From an uncultured Kangiella sp. (GTDB lineage: Bacteria > Pseudomonadota > Gammaproteobacteria > Enterobacterales > DSM-103792): a stretch of DNA of 6,791 bases. A program made the position numbers and the translations under genes. The stretch spans positions 1-6,791 of the forward strand of contig CAMLKQ010000124.1 of the NCBI GenBank assembly GCA_946480585.1. Direction: 5' to 3'. The notes under the pieces were generated by a model, which made no database searches, was not told the origin of the DNA, and was given only the letters and a program-made list of their open reading frames with translations. Shown here in pieces: positions 1 to 6,791 of this stretch (position 1 is the first letter of the stretch; each line of letters begins with the position of its first letter).

Positions 1-138
1 GAGTTTCGTGCCCGTGTGCCAGCCGGTTGCCAGTTGTGGCAGCAAAAACCATTGGCGGCCCGCAGCGAAAGTGGCGTGGCGCGTTATCTGCTGACCGGTG
101 CGGCAGCGCAGGCGGAGGTGCAGCTTGTCTGCCGCTAA
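1..138 (+). CDS. pelA: 3' end of upstream gene, probably pelA (C-terminal fragment)
   Basis: Only the last 45 codons are present, open from the first base and ending in TAA at 136-138. The visible residues include FRARVPAGCQLW near the start and end in AEVQLVCR. They alternate hydrophobic and polar positions, as in the last strands of a beta-sandwich, and show no membrane helix. The last residue is Arg rather than the terminal Phe or Trp typical of an outer-membrane barrel, so this is probably not a split-off PelB barrel. In known pel operons the gene before pelB is pelA, a periplasmic protein with glycoside hydrolase and polysaccharide deacetylase domains followed by a beta-rich C-terminus, which fits. 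The call rests mainly on gene order, because the catalytic domains lie outside the window. The gene's end carries the ribosome binding site and start codon of the next gene, so the two are probably translationally coupled. Confidence 0.55.
   Translation, partial: EFRARVPAGCQLWQQKPLAARSESGVARYLLTGAAAQAEVQLVCR
114..118 (+). promoter_or_regulatory. Shine-Dalgarno of pelB, supports the TTG start
   Basis: GGAGG lies six bases before TTG 125, inside the end of the upstream gene. The surrounding 11 bases (GCGGAGGTGCA, 112-122) are identical to those before the pelF ATG (5162-5172). This is the reason for preferring TTG 125 over the upstream in-frame GTG at 98, which has no comparable site. Confidence 0.75.
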
Positions 139-2899
139 TCCGCCATCGTCTTCGCATCATCGATCGCAGCCGGCGCCGGCGCGCGAAGCGCTGTTGAACG
201 GACCGGCGCTGCTGATCATGTCGGCGGTGATTCTGGTGGCGTTGTGGGTGCTGTTTCCGCGCCAACCCGCGTTTCGCGATCCGCAAAACCTGCGCGCCAG
301 TGACGCATTGTCGATTGCCTATTTGCGGGTACTGGTGCGTTCCGACCCGGACAACGTGCCGCTGCGACTGTCCTTTGTCCAATTGCTGACCGAAGCCGGT
401 AGTCACAATGAAGCGGTTGAGGCGTTGGCGCCGCTGTTGGCGCAGCCGGAACCGCGCTATGCCTTTGAAATTTCCCTCGCCAAGATCCGCCTGCAATTGC
501 AGCAACTGTTTCGGGCGCCGGAATCAGACCAGGCGCAAACCTTGCGCGCATCGATTCGCAGCGGGTTTGATGCGGTGTTGTTGCTGGCCCTGACCGTCAA
601 TGAGCAAACCGCGCTGCTGGCCGAGGCGCGCAAATTCGGCGAGCCGGCTGTACTGGCCGCGCTGTTTGAAAACCTGTTGACCCGCCGTGACTTGGTCGGT
701 GTTGGCCGTGGTCAGATCCTGCGCGAAGCGGCGGCGTTTCATTTGGCCGCCAATCAACCCGCGCAGGCGGCAGCGCGCTGGCGCGAAGCTTTTGACTTGC
801 TGATTGTGCCGGCTGAGCGGCGCGAGGTGGCGCTGTCGGCGATGCAGGCGTGGCTGGCTGCCGGAGGCGCTGCCGAGGCGCTGAAAACGGCGCGCCATGT
901 CGTTGGTCCGAACGAGGACGCGCCGGCGTTGTTGCTGTTGGCTGCCGACATCGCACAGCAGAATGGCGAAGATCAGCAAGCTCTCGCTTGGCTGTACCGG
1001 CTGCGCGATCAGCAGCCGGAGGATGTCGCGCTCAACGAACGCCTGCTGGCACTGGAATTGGCCTTGGGCAATCTGCCGGCGGCAATGGCGTTGGCTGAGC
1101 CGCTCAATGCGCTGCCGGCGCCGACACCGGAACGGCAATTACTGCTGGCGCGTGCCTTTGATTGGAACGGCGATGGTGCACGCGCCTTGCCACACTGGTT
1201 CGCGCTGGCGATGGCAAGTCCGGATCCGGAAAACGAAGCACGCGCGTTTGCCCTGTCAGATGCCCTGCAAGTCGATGCCAATGTCGTTGCCTTGGTCGAA
1301 GCTGCCGCGCAGCGGCGACCCTTGCTCGCCGCCGAAGCCAATGCCTATGTCCGCAGTGGTTTGCGTTCGGTGGAGCCGGCACAGCTGACCGCGACTTTGC
1401 AAAGCTATCTGAGCCGGCAACCGGCCGATCGCGCTGCTTGGATCGCCTTGGCTCAGGTACGGCAAGCGGCCGGCGAAGTCGCTGCCGCGTTGCAAGCGTG
1501 GCAGCGGGTCGAGCAACTGGCGCCGCTGAAAGCGAGTGAACGACTCGCCATTGCCGAGAATTACTGGCGCAGCGGACAACCCGAACCGGCCTTGAACAGT
1601 TTGTTGCCGTTGTCGTCCTCGCCGCCGGCGGGTCAGGAAGTGCGTTACTGGCAATTGTTGGCCGAGCTCGGTTGGGCACTTGAGCGTCCCAATGTTGCGC
1701 GGCCGGCGTATCAGCAAGTGCTTGCGCGTTACGAGCCGGACAACAAACTCGCCATCGATCGTTTGTTGCAGCTGGCGCAGCAGAGCGGTGAAGTGGCGGT
1801 GATCGAACGGCAGGCCTTGTACGGCTGGAGCCGGTTACGGGCGCGGGAATATTTTGTCGTGCTGTTGGACGTGGCGCACCGCAGTCAGGATTTCAAGCGT
1901 ATCGATCAGCTGCTCGCTGAAGCACAGCAGCAGGAAAACCGCTTCCGCAAGGAACCGTTGTACTGGCAGTTCCGCGCTGAACGGGCGATGGCACGTGACG
2001 ACAGCAAAGCGGCTCGGCAGGCACTGGAGCAGTTGGCGAGCTTGCGCGCCAACGATCCGGAAGTGATCGAAGCGCTGCTGTGGCTCCTGCTGGCCGAACA
2101 ACCGGCGCCCGTGGCGCAGATCAATTTGTTGGTGGAGCGGCACGCGAATTTGGCCGAAGCCGATCCGGTTTTCGCCGAAGTGATGGCCGCTGCCGAACAA
2201 GTGCTCGGCCGTCCGGCCGAGGCCGCGCGCTGGTACGGGCTGAGCTTGCCGGCACGTGCTCGCGATCTGCCGTGGCTGCTGACCGTGGCCGACAATCTGG
2301 AATGGCTCGGCTGCACCGTGACCGCCAATCAGTTCCGCGTGCGGGTGCTGCAGCAGCTGCAGGTGCAAGCGGCGCCACTGCCGCCGGTCACCCATCCGAA
2401 TCGGCTGGCCGATCACTTTTACGGTCGTCAGTATTTTTCGACCGCGCTCGACAGCCGACTCGCTGATCAAGACGCGTTGTTGGATGTGATCGAGCAGTGG
2501 CAATTGCAGCAAGGGCTCGACAATGCCCGCTACTTTGCCTTGCGCTGGCAGCAAAAGCGTTTGCAGCTGTCAGACTGGGAAGATGTGGCGGACGAATGGC
2601 AAGAGCAGAATCGCGCCGCCATCGCCGCGCTGTTGGCGCCTTTGCAAGCCGAACTGGCGCTGGCGCCGGAAGGCCCGTTGTCGGACGCGGTCCTGCCACT
2701 CAGTTTGAATGACGTGGCGGCGCGCAGCCGCCGATCCGGTGCGAACCGCGCCGCTGCTGCGCCACCGGATCCGGCGCGCGAGTTGGCCGTGTGCCGACAG
2801 CAATTGGCGCAATTCTCCGCCCTGGCTTTGCCGCTATGGCAGCCGCCGGTTTCCGAAACCGGTAGCGACAACCGTTCCAGCACAATGGTGAAACCATGA
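125..2899 (+). CDS. pelB: PelB-like membrane-anchored TPR protein lacking the C-terminal beta-barrel
   Basis: This is a 924-residue protein if started at TTG 125, overlapping the upstream stop by 14 bases. Residues 1-26 are polar and cytoplasmic-like, with many Ser, Pro and His. Residues 27-44 form one membrane helix (PALLIMSAVILVALWVLF). From about residue 55 to 770 the protein is an Ala/Leu-rich helical solenoid of TPR-type pairs, beginning with a segment that has SIAYLRVLVRSDPDNVPLRL, typical of PelB N-termini. The tail from about 864 to 890 is rich in Arg, Ala and Pro and looks disordered; a short helix and the TGA at 2897 follow. In the Pel family the PelB TPR region sits in the periplasm, binds PelA and guides polymer to a C-terminal outer-membrane barrel; the Pseudomonas aeruginosa protein is about 1190 residues. 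Here that roughly 300-residue barrel is absent, and the downstream pelD start overlaps the stop, leaving no room for it. The PelB assignment rests on the anchor plus TPR layout and the operon context. A different TPR scaffold is a less likely alternative. Confidence 0.85.
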   Translation: MSAANPPSSSHHRSQPAPAREALLNGPALLIMSAVILVALWVLFPRQPAFRDPQNLRASDALSIAYLRVLVRSDPDNVPLRLSFVQLLTEAGSHNEAVEALAPLLAQPEPRYAFEISLAKIRLQLQQLFRAPESDQAQTLRASIRSGFDAVLLLALTVNEQTALLAEARKFGEPAVLAALFENLLTRRDLVGVGRGQILREAAAFHLAANQPAQAAARWREAFDLLIVPAERREVALSAMQAWLAAGGAAEALKTARHVVGPNEDAPALLLLAADIAQQNGEDQQALAWLYRLRDQQPEDVALNERLLALELALGNLPAAMALAEPLNALPAPTPERQLLLARAFDWNGDGARALPHWFALAMASPDPENEARAFALSDALQVDANVVALVEAAAQRRPLLAAEANAYVRSGLRSVEPAQLTATLQSYLSRQPADRAAWIALAQVRQAAGEVAAALQAWQRVEQLAPLKASERLAIAENYWRSGQPEPALNSLLPLSSSPPAGQEVRYWQLLAELGWALERPNVARPAYQQVLARYEPDNKLAIDRLLQLAQQSGEVAVIERQALYGWSRLRAREYFVVLLDVAHRSQDFKRIDQLLAEAQQQENRFRKEPLYWQFRAERAMARDDSKAARQALEQLASLRANDPEVIEALLWLLLAEQPAPVAQINLLVERHANLAEADPVFAEVMAAAEQVLGRPAEAARWYGLSLPARARDLPWLLTVADNLEWLGCTVTANQFRVRVLQQLQVQAAPLPPVTHPNRLADHFYGRQYFSTALDSRLADQDALLDVIEQWQLQQGLDNARYFALRWQQKRLQLSDWEDVADEWQEQNRAAIAALLAPLQAELALAPEGPLSDAVLPLSLNDVAARSRRSGANRAAAAPPDPARELAVCRQQLAQFSALALPLWQPPVSETGSDNRSSTMVKP
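2846..2862 (+). repeat. 17-base palindrome near the end of pelB
   Basis: CCGGTTTC and GAAACCGG flank a single central C, ending 33 bases before the pelD ATG. In RNA it could form a stem of about six pairs with a five-base loop. No T-run follows, so it is not a standard terminator. A role in setting PelB to PelD output is only conceivable, and the site may be chance within coding sequence. Confidence 0.4.
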
Positions 2900-4170
2900 A
2901 ATTGCCCTGGCTTGATTCCGTTGATGGCTTGGACGTTCGCACGGCGCCATCGGAACCGTGGTTGTGGTTCGAAACGCTCTTGCTGACGGCCGGCGCGCTG
3001 GCCTTGTCGGCCTGGACCGATCCGGCGGATCCGCTGCGCATCCAGAGTGGTTTTCCCTGGCCGGTATTGGGGCCGGTACTCGCCGGTTTGCGCTACGGCT
3101 TTGCGGCCGGATTTGTCAGCGCCTTGCTGGTGCTCGCAACGCTCGGTGTTGCCATCAATCGCGGCTGGCAACCGGCAACGACGTTTCCATTGGCATGGGC
3201 AACCGGTGTGGTTGTGATGGCCATGTTGTGCGGCGAGTTTCGTGACGCCTGGCAGCGCCGGCTGCGCCGACTCAGCGGCGCCAATCAATACCGTGGTGAA
3301 CGCCTGGAAGAATTCACCCGCAGTTATCATTTGCTGCGGGTATCGCATGATCGGTTGGAGCAGGCGCTCGCCGGTTCCGGTTTGTCGCTGCGCGAGGCGT
3401 TGACGCGCTTGGCGCAGCAGTTTGATCCGGGCCAGGGGCTGACGTCGGTCAGTGCGCAGCGTTTGCTGGATCTGCTCGCTGGCTATGGCTCCTTGCAGCA
3501 GGCGGCGCTGTATTCGGTTCAGGACAATCAACTTGGCAGCGAGCCGTTGGCAAGCTGGGGCAAATCTGAACCCTTGTCTGCTGACGATCCCTTGTTGCGA
3601 CAAGCGCTCAGTCGCGGTGAGTTGGCAGCGATTCAAGCGGACAGCGCCCAGCTGGAGGCCAGTCGACAGAGTCGGTTGTTGGCAGCGGTGCCACTGGTCG
3701 ACGCCAGTGGCAATATTCGCGCTGTGCTCGCCGTTGCGGCGATGCCGTTTTTCAGTTTTCAGCACAACACCCTGACGTTGTTGGCGGTGCTGTGCGCACA
3801 CGCTGCCGATCTGCTGACCGGTGCCGGCCTGCCCGGCAGCGACGAACGTTTTGCCCGGCAATTGGCGCGTGCCGTCAGCGACAGTGAACGGTTTGGTCTG
3901 CCGGCGACGCTGGTGCGGGTCAGCCTGCGCGGTGAACAGGCCGAAAGCTGGCGTGCGGTCGCGCGCCGGGAACGTCGGGCGCTGGATTGCTGGCGCGAAC
4001 GCGGCGAGGAATTGACGATGCTGCTGCCGCTGACCGAGCTTGGCGCGGCCGAGCAGTGGCTGGAGCGGCTGCAAGCCAGCGGTGCGCCAGTCATCGCCGC
4101 GCAGTGCGAGGCAGTGACGAATGCGAGTGCAGCGCGAGCGCTGTTGCCGAACGCAAACGGGAATTCCTGA
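2896..4170 (+). CDS. pelD: PelD, inner-membrane cyclic-di-GMP receptor (GAF plus degenerate GGDEF)
   Basis: This 424-residue protein is close to the roughly 455 residues of P. aeruginosa PelD. After a short N-terminus come hydrophobic segments at about 22-40, 53-65, 68-87 and 97-113, fitting the four-helix membrane region of the family. A charged helical linker at about 114-150 follows. Next is a GAF-like domain at about 150-315, with the strand pair LLAAVPLVDASGNIRAVLAV, and then a degenerate GGDEF domain at about 320-415. The GGDEF catalytic signature is absent, as expected for a receptor rather than a cyclase. An I-site-type RxxD is present (R361-A-L-D364), followed by C365 and W366; R391 in WLERLQ is a candidate for the later contact Arg. 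In the family, cyclic-di-GMP binding here switches on Pel synthesis by PelF. The ATG overlaps the pelB stop as ATGA and has only a weak GGTGA site at 2887-2891, so translation is probably coupled to pelB. Confidence 0.93.
   Translation: MKLPWLDSVDGLDVRTAPSEPWLWFETLLLTAGALALSAWTDPADPLRIQSGFPWPVLGPVLAGLRYGFAAGFVSALLVLATLGVAINRGWQPATTFPLAWATGVVVMAMLCGEFRDAWQRRLRRLSGANQYRGERLEEFTRSYHLLRVSHDRLEQALAGSGLSLREALTRLAQQFDPGQGLTSVSAQRLLDLLAGYGSLQQAALYSVQDNQLGSEPLASWGKSEPLSADDPLLRQALSRGELAAIQADSAQLEASRQSRLLAAVPLVDASGNIRAVLAVAAMPFFSFQHNTLTLLAVLCAHAADLLTGAGLPGSDERFARQLARAVSDSERFGLPATLVRVSLRGEQAESWRAVARRERRALDCWRERGEELTMLLPLTELGAAEQWLERLQASGAPVIAAQCEAVTNASAARALLPNANGNS
3689..3712 (+). repeat. Perfect 9-bp inverted repeat inside pelD
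   Basis: TGCCACTGG and CCAGTGGCA are separated by six bases (TCGACG) in the GAF-coding part of pelD. The hairpin would be stable, but no T-run follows. It encodes part of the VPLVDASGN turn, so codon constraints alone may explain it. Confidence 0.4.
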
Positions 4171-4171
4171 C

Positions 4172-5179
4172 ATGGCGCGGGCATGGTGGTGGTTGGCACT
4201 GGCGCTGGAATTGTTCAGCGTAGCTGCCCTTATCCTGTTGCAGCCAACCGGCGTTGCCTTGCTCGTGTACGCAGTACTGCACGCGGCCGCGACGCCGATT
4301 CTCGCGCGTGCCTGCTGGCACCAGCTGCCGCGCCGTTACCGGCTGCCGGTGCGCGACAGCATGCGATTCCTGCAAGGCATGTTGCTGTTGATGCCGCTGG
4401 TCGGCGCCATTGGTTTACTGTGGGGGCTGGTCGGCGCCTTGCGCTTGCCGCGTTCGCGGCGCCAGTTGAATTTGCGCACGGTGGGCGTGCCCGAGTTGCC
4501 GTTCCAGCCGCCGCAGGTGTTCGTGACGCCGCCGTACAGCAGCGGTGCGCTGCGCCAGATCCTGCGTTTTTCCGACAAGCCGTTGAAGCGCTTGAAAGCG
4601 GTGATGGCGACCCGGCACATGCCGGTGCGTGATGCGGTGCCGGTGTGGCAAATCGCGCTGAAAGATCGGGTCGATGATGTCCGCCTGCTGGCCTACGCAA
4701 TGCTCGACGGTCGGGAAAAGCAACTGACCGAACGCATCCAGGAATTGACTGCCGAACTCGACGACATGCCGCCGGCGCGCCGGGGCGAATTGCATCGGCA
4801 ATTGGCCGGCTATTGCTGGGAACTGGTGTACAACGGTTTGGTGCAGGGCGCGGTGCGCACGCATTGGTTGCAGGCGGCGCGCCAGCATGTCGATGCAGCA
4901 TTGGCGCAGCACAGCAGTGCCGATCTGTGCGTGCTTGCCGTGCGTATTGCACTGGAACAGCAAGACGACGCGGCGGCAGCGAACGCGTTGCAACGTGCCG
5001 AGCAGAGCGGTGTTGCGCCGGCCGTCGTGGCGTGCTGGCAGGCAGAGCTCGCGTTTCGCCAGCGCCGTTTTGCTGACATTGCTGCGCTGCTGGCACGCGA
5101 CAGCCGGCCGGCCGAGCAGGGCAGTGCCATGGCCGCCGTACGCGATTGGTGGCGGCCGGCAGCGGAGGTGCAATCATGA
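4172..5179 (+). CDS. pelE: PelE, inner-membrane TPR-containing Pel synthase subunit
   Basis: This is a 335-residue protein, near the roughly 330 residues of P. aeruginosa PelE. The start chosen is ATG 4172, one base after the pelD stop, with CGGGAA at 4159-4163 as a modest ribosome binding site. An in-frame ATG at 4121 would overlap pelD by 50 bases and add a polar leader before the membrane helix. Hydrophobic helices lie at about 5-24, 27-45 and 66-90. A soluble part follows, with a HEAT-like helix around 168-179 (DDVRLLAYAMLD), a charged helix at about 180-205, and two or three TPR-like helix pairs at about 232-318. Family knowledge places PelE in the inner-membrane complex with PelD, PelF and PelG, probably helping to hold PelF at the membrane. 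No enzymatic motif is visible. Identification depends on architecture and on its position between pelD and pelF. Confidence 0.88.
   Translation: MARAWWWLALALELFSVAALILLQPTGVALLVYAVLHAAATPILARACWHQLPRRYRLPVRDSMRFLQGMLLLMPLVGAIGLLWGLVGALRLPRSRRQLNLRTVGVPELPFQPPQVFVTPPYSSGALRQILRFSDKPLKRLKAVMATRHMPVRDAVPVWQIALKDRVDDVRLLAYAMLDGREKQLTERIQELTAELDDMPPARRGELHRQLAGYCWELVYNGLVQGAVRTHWLQAARQHVDAALAQHSSADLCVLAVRIALEQQDDAAAANALQRAEQSGVAPAVVACWQAELAFRQRRFADIAALLARDSRPAEQGSAMAAVRDWWRPAAEVQS
5164..5168 (+). promoter_or_regulatory. Shine-Dalgarno of pelF
   Basis: GGAGG lies seven bases before ATG 5176, inside the last codons of pelE. It fixes the pelF start and argues against the in-frame TTG at 5146. The 11-base context matches the site before pelB. 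Confidence 0.8.
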
Positions 5180-6735
5180 CCACGGCAGCCTCCACCACAC
5201 CGGTCGCCGACATTGCGTTGTTGCTGGAAGGCACCTATCCGTTCGTGCGCGGCGGCGTATCGAGCTGGGTGCACCAGATCATTTCTGGCTTGCCGGAATT
5301 CCGCTTTGCCGTGATCTTCATCGGCGGTGAGCCGTCGCTGTATGGCAAGGCGCAATACCAGTTTCCGGCCAACGTCAGTCATTTCGAAACGCATTACCTG
5401 CTCGACAACAGCCAGCAGACACCGAAGGCACGCAAAGGCGATCCGGCGGCGTTCGCTGACATGGCCGCGCTGCACGAGCAGATGCGTGCCAATCCGGGCG
5501 AAGGCAAGGCACTGTCGATGACTGACATGTTGAAAGCGTTCGCGACGCTCGGTGGTCCCGGCGGCATCAGCAAGAGCGATTTCCTGTTCTCGGAAGCCTC
5601 GTACGATTACGTCTCCGAGCAATACCGCCAGCGCTGTACCGAGCCGAGCTTTGTCGATTATTTCTGGGCGGTGCGGACCATGCACACGCCGTTGTTCGTG
5701 TTGGCCGATATCGCCCGCAAGTTGCCGCCGGTGCGCATGGTGCATTCGATCTCGACCGGTTACGCCGGTTTGCTTGGCGCGATGATCCGGCTGCAGCGCC
5801 ATATCCCGTTTGCGCTCACCGAGCACGGCATCTACACCAAAGAACGCAAGATTGATCTGGCCCAGGCCACCTGGATCCGCGATCACAATGACGATGTCAG
5901 CAACACGCTGCACGACGAGATGGGCTATATCCGCGGCCTGTGGATCAAGTTCTTCGAACAGATCGGCCGCATTGCCTATTCGCAGGCCGAACCGATCGTG
6001 TCGCTGTACGAAGGCAACCGGCTGCGCCAAATCGCCGATGGCGCGCTGGCTGAGCGCACGCAAGTCATTACCAATGGCATAAACCTGCAGCGCTATGCCA
6101 CTGCATTGGAAAAGCGACCGGACGGTATTCCGCCGGTGCTTGGGCTTATCGGCCGCATCGTGCCAATCAAGGACATCAAGACCTTCGTCCGGATGATGCG
6201 GGTGGTGGTCAACGAGCGCCCGGATGCCGAAGGTTGGCTCATCGGCCCGGAAGATGAAGATCCGGCCTATGTGCAGGAGTGCAAGGATCTGGTCGACAGT
6301 CTCGGCCTGCAAAACAACGTCAAGTTTCTCGGCTTCCAGAATGTCGCTGAAATCCTGCCGCAACTCGGCTTGATGATGCTGACCTCGATCAGCGAGGCGC
6401 TGCCCTTGGTGCTGCTCGAAGCATTCGCCAGCGGCGTCCCGTGCGTCGCGACCGATGTTGGTTCCTGCCGCGAATTGATCGAAGGCAGCACACCGGAAGA
6501 CAAGGCGCTTGGCAGCGCCGGTGCCGTGGTGACGATTGCCGATCCGGAAAGCACCGCGCAGGCGGCATTGGCGCTGCTCAATGATCCGATGCGCTGGCAG
6601 GCGGCGCAGCAAGCCGGCTTGAAGCGGGTGGAAAAATACTACGATGACCGGATGATGTTCGGTGCCTATCGTGAGCTGTATCAGCAAACCCTCGCCGGTG
6701 CCGTCGCCGGTGCGGTGCAAACGGCGGAGCGCTGA
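5176..6735 (+). CDS. pelF: PelF, GT4-type glycosyltransferase (Pel polymerase)
   Basis: This 519-residue protein is close to the roughly 507 residues of P. aeruginosa PelF. It is cytosolic, with no signal peptide or membrane helix. The N-terminal Rossmann half opens with the family motif LLLEGTYPFVRGGVSSW (15-31), and TEHGIYTKERK (215-225) is also characteristic. The C-terminal GT-B half has LIGRIVPIKDIKTF (324-337), where R327 and K332 match the phosphate-binding Arg and Lys of retaining GT-B enzymes. E407 and E415 form the E-x7-E pair, followed by ASGVPCVATDVGSC. All expected catalytic landmarks seem intact, so an active enzyme is likely. In the family PelF uses a UDP-amino sugar to build the Pel chain in complex with PelD, PelE and PelG. 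The ATG overlaps the pelE stop as ATGA and has a strong GGAGG site. Three bases separate its TGA from pelG. Confidence 0.97.
   Translation: MTTAASTTPVADIALLLEGTYPFVRGGVSSWVHQIISGLPEFRFAVIFIGGEPSLYGKAQYQFPANVSHFETHYLLDNSQQTPKARKGDPAAFADMAALHEQMRANPGEGKALSMTDMLKAFATLGGPGGISKSDFLFSEASYDYVSEQYRQRCTEPSFVDYFWAVRTMHTPLFVLADIARKLPPVRMVHSISTGYAGLLGAMIRLQRHIPFALTEHGIYTKERKIDLAQATWIRDHNDDVSNTLHDEMGYIRGLWIKFFEQIGRIAYSQAEPIVSLYEGNRLRQIADGALAERTQVITNGINLQRYATALEKRPDGIPPVLGLIGRIVPIKDIKTFVRMMRVVVNERPDAEGWLIGPEDEDPAYVQECKDLVDSLGLQNNVKFLGFQNVAEILPQLGLMMLTSISEALPLVLLEAFASGVPCVATDVGSCRELIEGSTPEDKALGSAGAVVTIADPESTAQAALALLNDPMRWQAAQQAGLKRVEKYYDDRMMFGAYRELYQQTLAGAVAGAVQTAER
6726..6729 (+). promoter_or_regulatory. 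Shine-Dalgarno of pelG
   Basis: GGAG lies nine bases before ATG 6739, inside the last codons of pelF. It supports the start chosen for pelG. Confidence 0.6.
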
Positions 6736-6738
6736 ATC

Positions 6739-6791
6739 ATGGCCGGTATCGGGTTTGAGATTCGCCGCATTCTGGAGCGCGACAGCTTCTT
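6739..6791 (+). CDS. pelG: PelG, 5' end only (inner-membrane Pel transport protein)
   Basis: Seventeen codons and two further bases are present before the window ends. The residues MAGIGFEIRRILERDSF match the strongly conserved PelG N-terminus, in which a short amphipathic stretch precedes the first of about twelve membrane helices. PelG is a polytopic inner-membrane protein distantly related to polysaccharide flippases of the MOP/Wzx type, and is thought to carry the chain made by PelF across the inner membrane. Its position directly after pelF is the standard order. The body of the protein is not in the window, so completeness cannot be judged. Confidence 0.93.
   Translation, partial: MAGIGFEIRRILERDSF

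Noticed and set aside
98..124. GTG 98 as the start of pelB
   Set aside because: It has no Shine-Dalgarno and would add an Arg-rich stretch that simply reads the upstream gene's codons in another frame. TTG 125 has an ideally placed GGAGG.
2846..2895. Rho-independent terminator before pelD
   Set aside because: The palindrome is not followed by a T-run, and pelD starts within a 4-base overlap of pelB, so termination here would make little sense.
2700..2899. Frameshift hiding the PelB barrel
   Set aside because: A barrel of about 300 residues needs about 900 bases. pelD begins at 2896, and the other + strand frames near the end of pelB are short, so no hidden barrel fits here.
4121..4171. Upstream ATG for pelE
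   Set aside because: It would overlap pelD by 50 bases and add a polar leader. ATG 4172, one base after the pelD stop, gives a normal PelE N-terminus running straight into a membrane helix.
2530..4173. Antisense open frame of 547 codons opposite pelD
   Set aside because: This is a shadow of pelD codon usage. The translation is rich in Arg, Gln and His, with no domain, and there is no sign of its own initiation signals.
4810..6720. Antisense open frame of 636 codons opposite pelE and pelF
   Set aside because: It mirrors the codon pattern of the well-supported pelF gene. Long antisense frames are common in G+C-rich DNA, its translation shows no recognisable domain, and it runs against a tightly packed operon.

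Overview
The window is an interior slice of a pel exopolysaccharide operon, with every gene on the + strand and almost no intergenic DNA. The order is: a 3' gene end (probably pelA), a pelB-like TPR gene, pelD, pelE, pelF and the first 17 codons of pelG. The strongest identifications are PelF (GT4-type glycosyltransferase with the N-terminal GGVSSW and TEHGIY motifs and an E-x7-E pair), the PelG N-terminus (MAGIGFEIRRIL) and PelD (membrane helices, GAF, degenerate GGDEF with an RxxD). The G+C-rich DNA, the envelope-spanning Pel layout (TPR scaffold PelB with PelD, E, F and G) and Shine-Dalgarno-led, overlapping genes suggest a Gram-negative proteobacterium, most likely gamma or beta. The species cannot be named from this sequence.

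Layout: 1-138 is the end of the upstream gene. 125-2899 is pelB, best started at TTG 125, which overlaps the upstream stop. 2896-4170 is pelD, overlapping pelB by ATGA. 4172-5179 is pelE, one base after pelD. 5176-6735 is pelF, overlapping pelE by ATGA. From 6739 onward is pelG, three bases after pelF. No promoter, terminator, RNA gene, mobile element or CRISPR is visible, and no stretch above 300 bases lacks a gene. The tight packing implies one polycistronic message driven from upstream of the window.

How the genes work together (family knowledge): PelF polymerises the amino-sugar chain from nucleotide sugar in the cytoplasm. PelD, PelE and PelG form the inner-membrane complex, with PelD sensing cyclic-di-GMP and PelG probably forming the channel. 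PelA trims and deacetylates the chain in the periplasm. The TPR part of PelB is the periplasmic scaffold, and the PelB barrel with the PelC lipoprotein ring forms the outer-membrane exit.

The most unusual point is that this pelB encodes only about 924 residues (membrane anchor plus TPR solenoid). It ends where the C-terminal outer-membrane beta-barrel would normally begin, and no pelC lies between pelB and pelD. Export across the outer membrane must therefore rely on a barrel and a PelC equivalent encoded elsewhere, or on another route. A smaller oddity is a Cys after the RxxD of the PelD cyclic-di-GMP site, where the Pseudomonas protein has Gln.
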